Source of the DNA: Methylobacterium sp. Leaf465 | GTDB lineage: Bacteria; Pseudomonadota; Alphaproteobacteria; Rhizobiales; Beijerinckiaceae | Assembly: GCF_001424705.1 (NCBI RefSeq) | Contig: NZ_LMRA01000034.1 | Span: forward strand, 307,988 to 371,987 | DNA: 64,000 nucleotides | Reading direction: 5' to 3' | Shown here: positions 47,995 to 56,474 of the stretch, piece by piece | Layout: the number at the start of each line of letters is the position of its first letter | Numbering within the stretch: position 1 is the first letter of the stretch | Translations under genes and position numbers: made by a program | Notes under the pieces: generated by a model | The model's database searches: none | Seen by the model: the letters and a program-made list of their open reading frames with translations, nothing else | What the model was told of the DNA's origin: nothing

Positions 47995-49467
47995 TCAGGC
48001 CGCTTCCTCGCGCCCGACGCGGCTGTGGCGCCGGCTCCAGGCGAAGTAGATGACGAGGCCGATGGCGAGCCAGACCAGCAGGCGCAGCCAGGTCTCCCCG
48101 TCGAGCGAGACCATCATGGCAAAGCAGCTGAGGATGCCCAGGATCGGCACCAGGGGGACCAGGGGCGTGCGGTAGTCGCGGCGCGCATCCGGCTGGGTCC
48201 GGCGCAGGATGATGACGCCGATGCAGACCAGGATGAAGGCCAGCAGCGTGCCGATGCTCGTCATGTGGCCGAGCTGGGAGATCGGCAGGAAGCCGCCCAG
48301 CGCGCTGGTGAACACCATGAAGAACAGGTTCGAGCGGTAGGGCGTCTTCCAGGCCGGGTGGATCTTGGAGAAGAAGCCCGGCAGCAGCCGGTCCTGGCTC
48401 ATGGAGTAGAACACCCGGCTCTGGCCCAGCAGCAGCACCAGGATGACGGTGGAGAAGCCCGCGATCACGCCGAGCGTCACGAGGCTGCGTAGCCACAGGA
48501 ACGGCGTCTGGCCGATGGCGGTGTTCACCGGGGCGGCGTCGCCCTTCATCTGGTCGTAGTGCACGAGGCCGGTGAGCACCCCCGCGAAGGCGATGTAGAT
48601 CACCGTGCAGATGGCGAGCGACCCCAGGATGCCGATCATCATGTTGCGCTGGGGATTCTTGGCCTCCTGCGCGGCCGTCGAGACCGCGTCGAAGCCCACA
48701 TAGGCGAAGAACACCACGCCGGCGCCCCGCATGATGCCGCTCCAGCCGTACTCGCCGAAGGTGCCGGTGTTCTCGGGGATGAACGGCACGTAGTTCTGCG
48801 CCTTGATGTAGAACAGCCCGACCCCGATCACGACCGCCACCACGGCGAGCTTGATCAACACCACCACGGCGTTGACCCGGGCCGATTCCCGGATGCCGAT
48901 CATCAGCAGGGCGGAGGCCGCCACGATGATGAAGATCGCCGGCAGGTTGACGAGGCCGTGGGCCGTGGTGCCGTCGGCGAGGGCGTAGGTCTCGAAGGGG
49001 GAGTGGACGACGCTCGGGGGCAGGTTGATCCCGAGGGTGTCGCGCAGGAAGCGCGTGACGTAGCTGGACCAGCTCACCGAGACCGTGGCCGCGCCGACCG
49101 CGTATTCGAGCACGAGGTCCCAGCCGATGATCCAGGCCACGAACTCGCCCATGGTGGCGTAGGCGTAGGTATAGGCCGAGCCCGCCACCGGGATCATGCC
49201 GGCGAGTTCGCTGTAGCACATGCCCGCGAAGGCGCAGGCGATCGAGGCGATGGCGAAGGAGATCACCACCGCGGGGCCCGCATGCTCGGCCGCCGCGATG
49301 CCGGTCAGGGAGAACAGGCCGGCGCCGATCACCGCACCGATGCCGAGGGCGATCAGGCTCCAGGGGCCGAGGGTGCGGGCGAGCTTGTGCTCGCCGCCCT
49401 CCGCGTCGCTGTTCAGCCGTTCCAGCGATTTCGTGCGCGTGAGGTCGCCCGCGAGGCCTGCCGCCAT
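47995..49467 (-). CDS. APC-superfamily amino-acid permease (CAT-like)
   Basis: 490 aa with about 12-14 membrane helices. The N-terminal block LIALGIGAVIGAGLFSLTG holds the substrate-binding GxG turn of the APC fold, and the C-terminal half continues as in cationic-amino-acid-transporter-like permeases (YfnA group). The substrate is unknown. It converges on the MBL-fold gene with about 45 nt between stops. Confidence 0.9.
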   Translation of the reverse strand: MAAGLAGDLTRTKSLERLNSDAEGGEHKLARTLGPWSLIALGIGAVIGAGLFSLTGIAAAEHAGPAVVISFAIASIACAFAGMCYSELAGMIPVAGSAYTYAYATMGEFVAWIIGWDLVLEYAVGAATVSVSWSSYVTRFLRDTLGINLPPSVVHSPFETYALADGTTAHGLVNLPAIFIIVAASALLMIGIRESARVNAVVVLIKLAVVAVVIGVGLFYIKAQNYVPFIPENTGTFGEYGWSGIMRGAGVVFFAYVGFDAVSTAAQEAKNPQRNMMIGILGSLAICTVIYIAFAGVLTGLVHYDQMKGDAAPVNTAIGQTPFLWLRSLVTLGVIAGFSTVILVLLLGQSRVFYSMSQDRLLPGFFSKIHPAWKTPYRSNLFFMVFTSALGGFLPISQLGHMTSIGTLLAFILVCIGVIILRRTQPDARRDYRTPLVPLVPILGILSCFAMMVSLDGETWLRLLVWLAIGLVIYFAWSRRHSRVGREEAA

Positions 49468-49633
49468 AGGGTGGTCCTATCCTGGTTGGGAGCGGATGAC
49501 CCGCCCGGCATTGCGGGCGGGCCCGGAAGAGGATGGCAAGGGTGTGGTCTTCGTGAGGGGCGATCTTGGCGTTTGCCCAACGCAGTGGCAAACGGCGATT
49601 GGCGGCCCCGGCAGGTTTCGGGCCGCGCTCCCG

Positions 49634-50437
49634 TCACGGGCGCGTGATCGCCGCGGCCGCCGCGTCCGCACCGTCGATGAGTGGGCCGAGGATCGCTCGC
49701 GTCCGCGCGGTGATGGCGGGGCCGGCCGTTTCCGGCGTTCCGGCCGCGAAGGGGGGCGCCGGGGCGTATTCGGCCACGAGCTGGCTCGTGCGGGCCGCCT
49801 CCGGCCCGGCGAGCCGCGCGCAGAGCGCCAGGGCGAAGTCCAGACCCGCCGAGACGCCCGCCGCCGTGACGCGGTTGCGGTCGAAGACCACGCGCTCATC
49901 CACCGGAATGGCGCCGAGGCGCGGCAGCACCCGGTCGCGGACGCACCAGTGCGAGGTGGCGCGATAGCCCTGCAGGAGGCCGGCCGCCCCGAGGATCAGC
50001 GAGCCGGTGCAGACGCTGGTGATCCAGCCGGCGCGCGCCGCCCGGTCGCGTAGGAAGGCCAGGGTGTCGGCATCGCGCATCTGCGCGGGCGTGCCGTCGC
50101 CCCCCGGCACGAACAGCACGTCGAGGTCGCGCGGGCAGGTCTCGAAGCTGTCCCCGGCCAGGAGGGTCAGGCCGGTATCCGATGAGACAGGGCCGGCCGC
50201 GCGCGCCACGAGGTGCAGCCCGCCTCCGGCGATGCCGGCGAGGAGGGCCTGCGGCCCGACGAGATCGAGGGCGGTCATGCCCGGATAGAGCAGCATCGCG
50301 ATGCGGAGCGCGCGTGTCCGCGCGGGCCCCGCCTCGGGCGCCCCGGCCGCGGAGGATCCGACGGCGGTCAGCGCCGCGGCGCCCGCGAGCCCCGCGACCG
50401 CGACGGCGCGGCGGGTGGGGCCGGGGGGCTGGATCAC
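49634..50437 (-). CDS. DJ-1/PfpI family protein with Tat-like signal
   Basis: 267 aa. The GTG at 50437 overlaps the response regulator's TGA in GTGA, so translation is probably coupled. The N-terminus TRRAVAVAGLAGAAALTAVG looks like a twin-arginine export signal. The DJ-1/PfpI core follows, with LLYPGMTALDLVGP and the nucleophile region TSVCTGSLILGAAG. Related proteins include isonitrile hydratase and ThiJ-like enzymes; the activity here is unknown. An exported PfpI member in a two-component operon is unusual. Confidence 0.82.
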   Translation of the reverse strand: MIQPPGPTRRAVAVAGLAGAAALTAVGSSAAGAPEAGPARTRALRIAMLLYPGMTALDLVGPQALLAGIAGGGLHLVARAAGPVSSDTGLTLLAGDSFETCPRDLDVLFVPGGDGTPAQMRDADTLAFLRDRAARAGWITSVCTGSLILGAAGLLQGYRATSHWCVRDRVLPRLGAIPVDERVVFDRNRVTAAGVSAGLDFALALCARLAGPEAARTSQLVAEYAPAPPFAAGTPETAGPAITARTRAILGPLIDGADAAAAAITRP

Positions 50438-50811
50438 GCGTTCGGCCCGACCGCGAAGGATTCGATGGCCTTGATCAGCGTCGCCGCGCGGTAGGGCTTG
50501 GTGAAGAACACGCTGCCCGCGATGAGGCGGGGCGGCGTCTGCGAGAACCCCGTGGCGTAGATGACCGGCAGGTCGGGACGCAGGGTCCGCGCGGCCTCGG
50601 CGAGCTGCCATCCGTCCATCAGGCCGGGCAGCCGGATATCGGTGAACAGGATGTCGACGGACGCTTCCGCCTTCAGGATGTTCAGGGCGATCTCGGCGGT
50701 CGCCGCCTGGAAGACGGCGAAGCCGGCATCCTCGAGATCGGCCGTGATGACTTCCAGTAGCAGAGACTCGTCCTCCACCATGAGGATGCGTGGTTTGGCC
50801 GAGCCGCTCAT
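50434..50811 (-). CDS. Single-domain response regulator
   Basis: 125 aa receiver domain with no output domain. Acidic residues are in MVEDESLL, the phosphoacceptor Asp in LFTDIRLPG (about D58) and the conserved Lys in FFTKPYR. It lies 15 nt downstream of the histidine kinase, its likely partner, and its stop overlaps the PfpI-type gene. With no DNA-binding domain it must act on a protein partner or as a phosphate sink. Confidence 0.92.
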   Translation of the reverse strand: MSGSAKPRILMVEDESLLLEVITADLEDAGFAVFQAATAEIALNILKAEASVDILFTDIRLPGLMDGWQLAEAARTLRPDLPVIYATGFSQTPPRLIAGSVFFTKPYRAATLIKAIESFAVGPNA

Positions 50812-50826
50812 CGTCGTGGCGTTCCG

Positions 50827-52125
50827 TCAGGCGTAGCCCAGGCGTGGTATGCGGCCGAGCCGGGACGCCTCTCCACTCGGATGAGGGGACGATAGCTCGG
50901 TTGGATCGCGAGGCAAGTAGATCCATACCGTCGTGCCACGGCCCGGTGCACTTTCAATCACGACGTGCCCATCGGATTGCTTGGCAAAGCCGAAGACCTG
51001 GCTCAGGCCGAGGCCGGTGCCCTCGCCCACCGCCTTGGTGGTGAAGAACGGCTCGAAGGCACGGGCGAGAACCTCCGGGCTCATGCCCTGGCCGCTATCC
51101 GCGACCGTGATGGCCACGTGATCGACGGGGCGCAGGGCGGGGATCTGCTCGGCTTCCGCGGCGGGAACGTTGCGCGTGCGGATGACCGTGCGTCCGCCCT
51201 TTTCGGTCGCGTCGCGGGCATTCACCGCGAGGTTCAGCAGGGCGTTCTCCAGTTGGTTGGCGTCGACGCAGACGGGCCAGACCTGCGGCGCGAGGGTCAT
51301 CTCCGGGCGCTCCACCGTGTCGAGGGCCCCGCGCAGGAGTTCCGACAGGTCGCGGATCAGCCGGTTCGGGTCGACCCGCACCGGCTGGAGGGGCTGGCGC
51401 CGGGCGAAGGCGAGCATCTTCTGCACCAGGGCCGCGGCGCGCTCGGCCCCCGTGAGCGCGCCGTTCAGGGAGCGGCGCGCCCCGCTCTCCGGAGGCAGGA
51501 AGCGCTCGATCCGGTCGAGGTTGCTGATGACGACGCCGAGCAGGTTGTTGAAGTCGTGGGCGACGCCCCCCGTGAGGGCGCCGATGGCCTCCATCTTCTG
51601 GCTCTGGCGCAGCATCTCCTCGGCCCGGTCGCGCTCGGCATGGGCCTCGTGCAGGGCGGCCAGCGCCGCGTCGCGCTCGCCGATCCGCGCCAGCAGCTCG
51701 GCATTCGCCCTGCGCAACTGGTCGGGCGAGGGCAGGGCGAGGGCCCGCGGCAGCAGGACCCAGAGCAGGATCGCCGTCACGATCGAGGCGGCGGCGGTGA
51801 TCGCCTTGATTACGGCCTCGGCCGCGTAGTCCGGCACCCACAGGGTCCAGATTCCGAAGAGATGGGTGGTGCCGCAGGCGAGGATGAAAAGGGCGAAGGC
51901 CCAGAACATCCATCCGAAGGCGATGTCGCGCCGCCGGGTCACGAAGACCCCGAGGGCCACCGGGATGGTGAAGTAGGCGAAGGCGATGATCGCGTCCGAG
52001 ACAACATGCGTCCAGATCAGCTCCGGCCGCCACAGCAGGCAGATCCCGTGTGGTGCCAGGCTGGTGCGGTCGAGGAAGCCGCTCAGGATCGCGAGCATGT
52101 CAGGTCTCGGAGGCTCCGGGTTCAT
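50827..52125 (-). CDS. Histidine kinase with ethylene-receptor-like transmembrane sensor domain
   Basis: 432 aa. Three membrane helices (about residues 36-62, 68-92 and 103-130) carry VVSDAIIAFAYFTIP with D44 and ILACGTTHLFGIWTL with C84 and H88. In plant ETR1 the copper/ethylene site uses D25, C65 and H69; the spacings (40 residues, then 4) are identical. A coiled linker (about 145-195) leads to a HisKA helix, VAHDFNNLLGVV, and an HATPase with NALLNLAVNARDA, VADSGQGM and GTGLGLSQV. I chose ATG 52125; the frame extends to 52203. Ethylene binding is an inference from the residues. Confidence 0.88.
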   Translation of the reverse strand: MNPEPPRPDMLAILSGFLDRTSLAPHGICLLWRPELIWTHVVSDAIIAFAYFTIPVALGVFVTRRRDIAFGWMFWAFALFILACGTTHLFGIWTLWVPDYAAEAVIKAITAAASIVTAILLWVLLPRALALPSPDQLRRANAELLARIGERDAALAALHEAHAERDRAEEMLRQSQKMEAIGALTGGVAHDFNNLLGVVISNLDRIERFLPPESGARRSLNGALTGAERAAALVQKMLAFARRQPLQPVRVDPNRLIRDLSELLRGALDTVERPEMTLAPQVWPVCVDANQLENALLNLAVNARDATEKGGRTVIRTRNVPAAEAEQIPALRPVDHVAITVADSGQGMSPEVLARAFEPFFTTKAVGEGTGLGLSQVFGFAKQSDGHVVIESAPGRGTTVWIYLPRDPTELSSPHPSGEASRLGRIPRLGYA

Positions 52126-52609
52126 CCGCTTCCGACCGGGCAGGCGCAGCGGGCATGATCTGCGTCCGATTATAGCCTGAACAACGCCTGACGTCCCAGA
52201 CAAAAGCGCGTGTTGACTATGAGCTATTAAGGGTCACGACTGGGGCGTGCGCTGATTTATTATGGCTCTGCACGGGGACGGCGCCGCCGCGCGGTTTTGG
52301 CCCGCGGTCTCGGCGCGCGTACGCTCCCCCGCATGGAGGGTGAACCATGTGCGGTGTCAGCCGCTCGGCGCATCGGTCGAGGCGGAGGAGCCGGTGGTCC
52401 GCGGCGGGGCGAGATTCCCGAGAGTGGCACGGAAGGGAACTCGCAGCCGATCGATCCGCCGCGATCGCCGAGGCCTCGACGGTGCGCGAAACCGGAGCGG
52501 GGAAGCCTGTCCCACACGGCCGGGCACCGACCGGCGCCGAAGTCCGCTCCCGACTCGCCGCTCCCGACTTGTTGATCGCGTCTTGCCGAGCGCTTCTCGC
52601 CGGGCGCGT
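52126..52609. other. Intergenic region, no confident gene
   Basis: About 480 nt upstream of the ethylene-receptor-like kinase and downstream of the M48 gene. The stretch 52200-52265 is AT-richer and may contain the kinase promoter, though I cannot assign boxes. A plus-strand frame at 52347-52631 has a good Shine-Dalgarno (GGAGGG) but an Arg-rich product, and it runs into the M48 gene. Confidence 0.55.
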
Positions 52610-54112
52610 CTATTCCACTACGACCTTGTAGGTCTGGCCCGCCCGGAGGGGGGCGCCGCGCTCCAGGCCGTTCAGCACGAGGAAGCGCTCCACCGGTTTA
52701 TCCGGGACCACCATGCGCTGCGCCAGGGTCTCGACGGTCTCGCCGGCGCCGACCGTCACCACCACGAGGCGCAGGGGCCGCAGGGTCCGGGCCTCGGCCG
52801 GATCGATCGCGGACAGGCTCTCGGTCCAGCGCCGGAAGGCGCCGTCCGGATCGGTGCTGCCCTTGGCCGCCATGATCATCCGGAAGGTGGTCTCGCCGAC
52901 CCGGATCACGGCGAGGCGGAAGGTCCAATCCTTGCCGCGGGACAGGGCCGTGGCCGCCGGGTAGCCGGCGACCATCCGGTTCTCCAGGGAGCCCGGCTCG
53001 ACGACATCGTTCCAGGTCGCCTTCAGCACCTCGTCGAGGCCCTGGCCCGGATTGCTCTCGACCTGATCGAAGAGCAGGCGCCGGCTGCCCTCTCCGGTGG
53101 TGCCCAGGACCGCGTTGCGGGTGTTCTCGATGGAGAAGCCTTCCGGCACCTCGAAGGCGATGCCGAGGGCGGGATGGAGGAACTTGCGCCCGCGCACGAC
53201 GCCGTCGCCCGGATTGTCGCCGTAGGCGATGCCGTCGATGGCCGCGAGGTAGCGGGCGCGCTCGTCGACCCCGAGGCCGGGGGCACCGATGAGGCGGGCG
53301 GCGCGGGTCACCAGCGTGATGCGCTCGGTGGTGCCCGGATGGGTCGCCAGCATATCGGGTTCGCCGGCCATGCCGGTGCCGGTCTTCAGGGCCGTGGTCC
53401 GGCTCAGGGCCGTGAGGAACCGGCCGGCGCCGAACGGATCGTAGCCGGCGCGCGCCAGGGTGCGTACCCCGACGCTGTCGGCCTCGAGTTCCTGGTCGCG
53501 CGAGAACCGGGCGAGGGCGAATTTCGACTGGCTCTGGAGCTGGGCGCCCGTCACGGGATCGTTGAGTACGTCGGCCACGACCTTGCTGACCAGCTGCGAG
53601 CGCAGCGCCAGCTCGGTGCGCGCCGTGGCGTGGCGCAAGGTGACGTGGGCGATCTCGTGGGCGAGGACGGCGGCCACCTCGGAGGTGTCGCTCGCCAGTG
53701 CCAGCAGGCCCCGGGTGACGTAGAGCCGGCCGCTCGGCAGCGCGAAGGCGTTGATGACGGGCGAGTCGAGCAGGGTGACCGCGTAGGTCTCCTCCGGCCG
53801 CTCGGTCGCCTTGACGAGGCGGTCGGTCACATCGCTGACGAGACGCAACGTCGCCAGGGACCGGTACTCGCCGCCGAAGGAGGCCACGAGCTTGGCGTGG
53901 TCGGCGTCCGAGGCGGTGCGCTCGCGCCCCGTCGTGCGCGGCGCCTCGCGGGGCACGGCCAGCGCCGCCTTCTGCACGACGGCACCGGTCTGGTCGCCGA
54001 TGCAGCCCGAGAGCAGCAGCCCGAGGAGCGGCCAGGCGGCGGCCTGCCGGCCGGGCCGGAGCCGGCCCGCCGGCGAAGGAGCGGCCATCGTGAGGCGAAG
54101 GATCGAACCCAT
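52610..54112 (-). CDS. M48-family metalloprotease lipoprotein with C-terminal LysM-like region
   Basis: 500 aa. A lipobox, LLSGC, ends the signal peptide at about residue 36. The zinc motif HEIAH (H152, E153, H156) and the third-ligand region ELEADSVGV are intact, as in BepA/YfgC-type and YggG-type peptidases that act in the periplasm on outer-membrane proteins. After about residue 350 there is a non-peptidase domain, and the last 50 residues (AGETVETLAQRM, LRAGQTYKVV) resemble LysM. The ATG at 54112 is 5 nt from the preceding gene's stop, so the pair is probably coupled; 54088 is an alternative start. Confidence 0.9.
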   Translation of the reverse strand: MGSILRLTMAAPSPAGRLRPGRQAAAWPLLGLLLSGCIGDQTGAVVQKAALAVPREAPRTTGRERTASDADHAKLVASFGGEYRSLATLRLVSDVTDRLVKATERPEETYAVTLLDSPVINAFALPSGRLYVTRGLLALASDTSEVAAVLAHEIAHVTLRHATARTELALRSQLVSKVVADVLNDPVTGAQLQSQSKFALARFSRDQELEADSVGVRTLARAGYDPFGAGRFLTALSRTTALKTGTGMAGEPDMLATHPGTTERITLVTRAARLIGAPGLGVDERARYLAAIDGIAYGDNPGDGVVRGRKFLHPALGIAFEVPEGFSIENTRNAVLGTTGEGSRRLLFDQVESNPGQGLDEVLKATWNDVVEPGSLENRMVAGYPAATALSRGKDWTFRLAVIRVGETTFRMIMAAKGSTDPDGAFRRWTESLSAIDPAEARTLRPLRLVVVTVGAGETVETLAQRMVVPDKPVERFLVLNGLERGAPLRAGQTYKVVVE

Positions 54113-54117
54113 GCCGT

Positions 54118-54945
54118 TCAGCGCCGCTGCGCCTGCTCCCCGTCCAGAACTTCGATCATGTCGGCACTCGCGATGTCGAGGGTCGGGCCGCGCCACGCCT
54201 CGACCACCCCCCGGACCCGGACCTCTCGCCCGCGCAGGGAGGCCGCACTCAAACCACGTTCCTGCAAGACGCGCCAAGTGCGTTTCGACACGGTCACGGT
54301 CAGCCCATCCTCGCCCCGGCCTGCGAAGTCGAGATAGGTGCGGCGCGGGCGCTCGCCGACCCACCGCACCGCGCCCTGCATCACGACGAAGTGACCCAGT
54401 CTGGCGCGCAGGGCCGGGCCGTCTCGGACGTCCGGACCGGCTTGGCCCCAGAGGCCGCGGCCGCGCCGTCGCGCCCCGGCCTCGACCGCCAGGAGAGCCG
54501 GCCGGCACAGGGTGTCCCGCTCGCCCGCATCGACCGCGACGAGGCCGAGGGCCACCAGCCCGGCCGCGAGATCGGGCGTCGCCGCCTCGGCGTCGGTCTC
54601 GGCCACCGTCGCGTCGACGTGGGACCGGCCCCATCGATCGCTCTCGCCCCGGGCGACCAGCGTCAGGGAGCGTCCGTTCCGGGCGAGCAGCCAGGCGCCG
54701 GCCTCCGACGCCAGGTCCGGCCTGTCCGGCCAGCGCACGCCGTCCAGCACGGCCCGTTGGCCGGACGCGAGGATCAGCTCGCCCCGCACGCCGAGGCCGG
54801 CGAGACGCTCCGCCCGCGCCGGCGCCTCACGGCACTCGGGCGCGCCAGCGCCGGCCGGGTTCGGCAGCGCGAGAGCGGCGCCCACGGCCAGACCGAGACG
54901 CCGTCCTCCCCGCAGGCGGGGCGATCGTCGCTGTGCGATCGTCAC
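54118..54945 (-). CDS. SNase-like (thermonuclease-family) secreted protein, probably degenerate
   Basis: About 275 aa. The GTG at 54945 is preceded by GGGAG and gives a signal peptide with Arg-rich n-region and core LGLAVGAALALPNPAGA. The body follows the staphylococcal nuclease pattern: LDGVRWPDRPD, then SDRWGR and VEAGARRRGRGLW. The nuclease glutamate expected after the first Arg is not evident, so catalysis may be lost. Its stop is 5 nt from the M48 ATG. The frame reaches 55098, but those residues look spurious. Confidence 0.7.
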   Translation of the reverse strand: MTIAQRRSPRLRGGRRLGLAVGAALALPNPAGAGAPECREAPARAERLAGLGVRGELILASGQRAVLDGVRWPDRPDLASEAGAWLLARNGRSLTLVARGESDRWGRSHVDATVAETDAEAATPDLAAGLVALGLVAVDAGERDTLCRPALLAVEAGARRRGRGLWGQAGPDVRDGPALRARLGHFVVMQGAVRWVGERPRRTYLDFAGRGEDGLTVTVSKRTWRVLQERGLSAASLRGREVRVRGVVEAWRGPTLDIASADMIEVLDGEQAQRR

Positions 54946-55201
54946 GAAAACCGACTCCCGGGCGATGGTGCGAATCCCCCGCCATTGTCGCCCCGTACGG
55001 GGTGGAGACAAGGAAGGGGGTCGGCGCGCCGGGCGGTTCATGCCGCATTGCGGCAAGATGGCCACAGCAAGATGACCCGAGGCGAGACGACCGCCCAAGG
55101 GGAGGGGAGGCCGGCGGGGCTGGGCCTTGCGGACCGGCCGGCAGAGACGTGCGTCCCCGGTTGGCGGGTCCGGACGATGATGCTAGGAACACCCCCGGTG
55201 A

Positions 55202-55533
55202 GTCTCCGTAGCTCAGCTGGACAGAGCACAGGTTTCCTAGATCACAATTGGGCGTCGCGAGGGGAAACCGCGCGGCGGATCCGCTCAAATTCGGGGAACG
55301 CTCACCGTGTGCTTCCGGCGCACGCAGCCAATCCCGAGCCAAGCCCGGCACCCGCATCCGCGGGCTTCGGGACGGTGTAGAGACTAGACGGGCGGCACCT
55401 AAGGGGTTCGGCGACGAAGCCTACGGTGAAGGGATAGTCCAGACCACGAACGGGCGCCTCCGGGCGCGCGGCGGCGGAAGCCGAAGTGGGATGAAACCTG
55501 GGGTCGCAGGTTCGAGACCTGCCGGGGACGCCA
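55202..55533 (+). tRNA. tRNA-Arg(CCU), interrupted by a group I intron
   Basis: The two exons are 55202-55238 and 55494-55533. Acceptor stem GTCTCCG (55202-55208) pairs with CGGGGAC (55523-55529, one G-T pair), discriminator G 55530, and CCA is encoded (55531-55533). The D stem GCTC/GAGC and T stem GCAGG/CCTGC are intact. The anticodon stem CAGGT (55229-55233) pairs with ACCTG (55496-55500), giving the 7-nt loop TTCCTAA with anticodon CCT at 55236-55238. The exon break falls after anticodon position 36. It reads AGG codons. Confidence 0.95.
55239..55493 (+). ncRNA. Self-splicing-type group I intron in the tRNA-Arg anticodon loop
   Basis: 255 nt. P1: exon GGTTTCCT (55231-55238) pairs with guide GGGAAACC (55262-55269), with the required U-G pair at the 5' splice site (55238-55262). 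P4: TCGGG (55291-55295) with CCCGA (55333-55337). P7: GACTA (55382-55386) with TAGTC (55435-55439), inside the conserved R and S blocks GTGTAGAGACTAGAC and AAGGGATAGTCC. The intron ends with G (55493). Site and size match the IC3-type introns described in alphaproteobacterial tRNA-Arg(CCU). No homing endonuclease frame is inside. Confidence 0.95.
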
Positions 55534-55757
55534 CCACGCACGCGCCGTGTCCGGCGCGCGATTGCATCGATCTCGCTTCAGAATTTTGTAGGCTCGGGCT
55601 TGGAGGCTTGGGCCGTTGCGCCCGGCATGCCCCCGCAAGGGCAGGGGGCGACCCGTACACGCCCGCGTGCCTAGGCTCGGCGCCCGCAGGTGCGGATCGA
55701 ATCGGCGCGCGCTGGCGGGCCGGTGTCCGAATGGAGGCTTGGTCCGGAAGTCCCGTC

Positions 55758-55955
55758 CTAGGGCTTGCGGGTCCGCGAGGCTTCCTCGATGGCCGCCTGA
55801 TGATATCCGCTGTCGTGGTAGGCCGCTTGGGCCGGGCGCTGCCCCTTCGCCTCGCTGTCCGTCTTGCCGATCGCGGGTGATCCCTGTGCCGCCGAGGCCC
55901 GCGGATTGCGAAAAGGCAGAATCGTGGCCGTCTGTTGATGATGTCCCATAGTCAT
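55758..55955 (-). CDS. Small hypothetical protein
   Basis: 65 aa, no known domain. It begins MTMGHHQQTATILPFRNPRA and ends in AYHDSGYHQAAIEEASRTRKP, a mix of His, Gln and Ala with good GC-rich codon use. GGGA lies upstream on the minus strand. The C-terminal HDSGYHQAAIEEA part looks like a folded helix rather than random frame. It could be a conserved short gene; a chance frame is not excluded. Confidence 0.45.
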   Translation of the reverse strand: MTMGHHQQTATILPFRNPRASAAQGSPAIGKTDSEAKGQRPAQAAYHDSGYHQAAIEEASRTRKP

Positions 55956-56474
55956 GACGCGTGAGGTCCCTTCATGCGCTGCCTTCGCAGCGCCGTGGGA
56001 CAAGAGTATAGGTCTGCCTGATACGTTTTGCATCACGAGGAGCCCGATAAATCCTTCAGATGCGAGAAATATAGGCTTGCCCCATATTCTTTCAGGATTG
56101 GTCAAGGTCTCTGACCGTTCGAGGCGTGAAATTGGGCATGACCGCTTCTTGATCTGATGGTTGTTGATGGGCGGGTGCGATCTCGCCGTCCGGCACCCGG
56201 ATGCCGTCTGCCCCAGGGCTCGACCACGCCGGCCGCCCGGGCCCGGTCGCGATGCGGGAAATGTGGGGTGGACGGCTTGTCCACATGATCGCCCGGTCGC
56301 GTGATCCCCAGGGCCCCGTTCGGTTTGACGCCTGCGGGAGGGGGCCATACCGTTCCGCCGGGCGAACGGAAGGCAGGTCGTCTCCGCGGCGAAGCCTTCG
56401 CTGAGGGCGAAGGGTCCGGACGTGGTCAGGCCCTGGCGCTGCAAGGGCTCGCAGCAGAGCGTGGGACGGGCAAG
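55956..56474. other. 520-nt gap with AT-richer half and a palindrome
   Basis: From 55960 to 56160 the GC content drops clearly compared with the surroundings. The right half contains an inverted repeat: ATGTGG (56261-56266) with CCACAT (56281-56286), and inside it GTGGAC (56268-56273) with GTCCAC (56279-56284). Its position about 190 nt before the XRE regulator would fit an operator or an RNA hairpin. No gene is convincing on either strand. Confidence 0.5.

Noticed and set aside
52347..52631. A 94-aa plus-strand frame with a good Shine-Dalgarno (GGAGGG)
   Set aside because: Arg-rich product without a domain, mixed codon use, and it overlaps the end of the M48 gene.
55248..55880. A plus-strand frame of 210 aa over the intron
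   Set aside because: It covers the group I intron core and the tRNA 3' exon, so it is not a gene and not an intron-encoded endonuclease.
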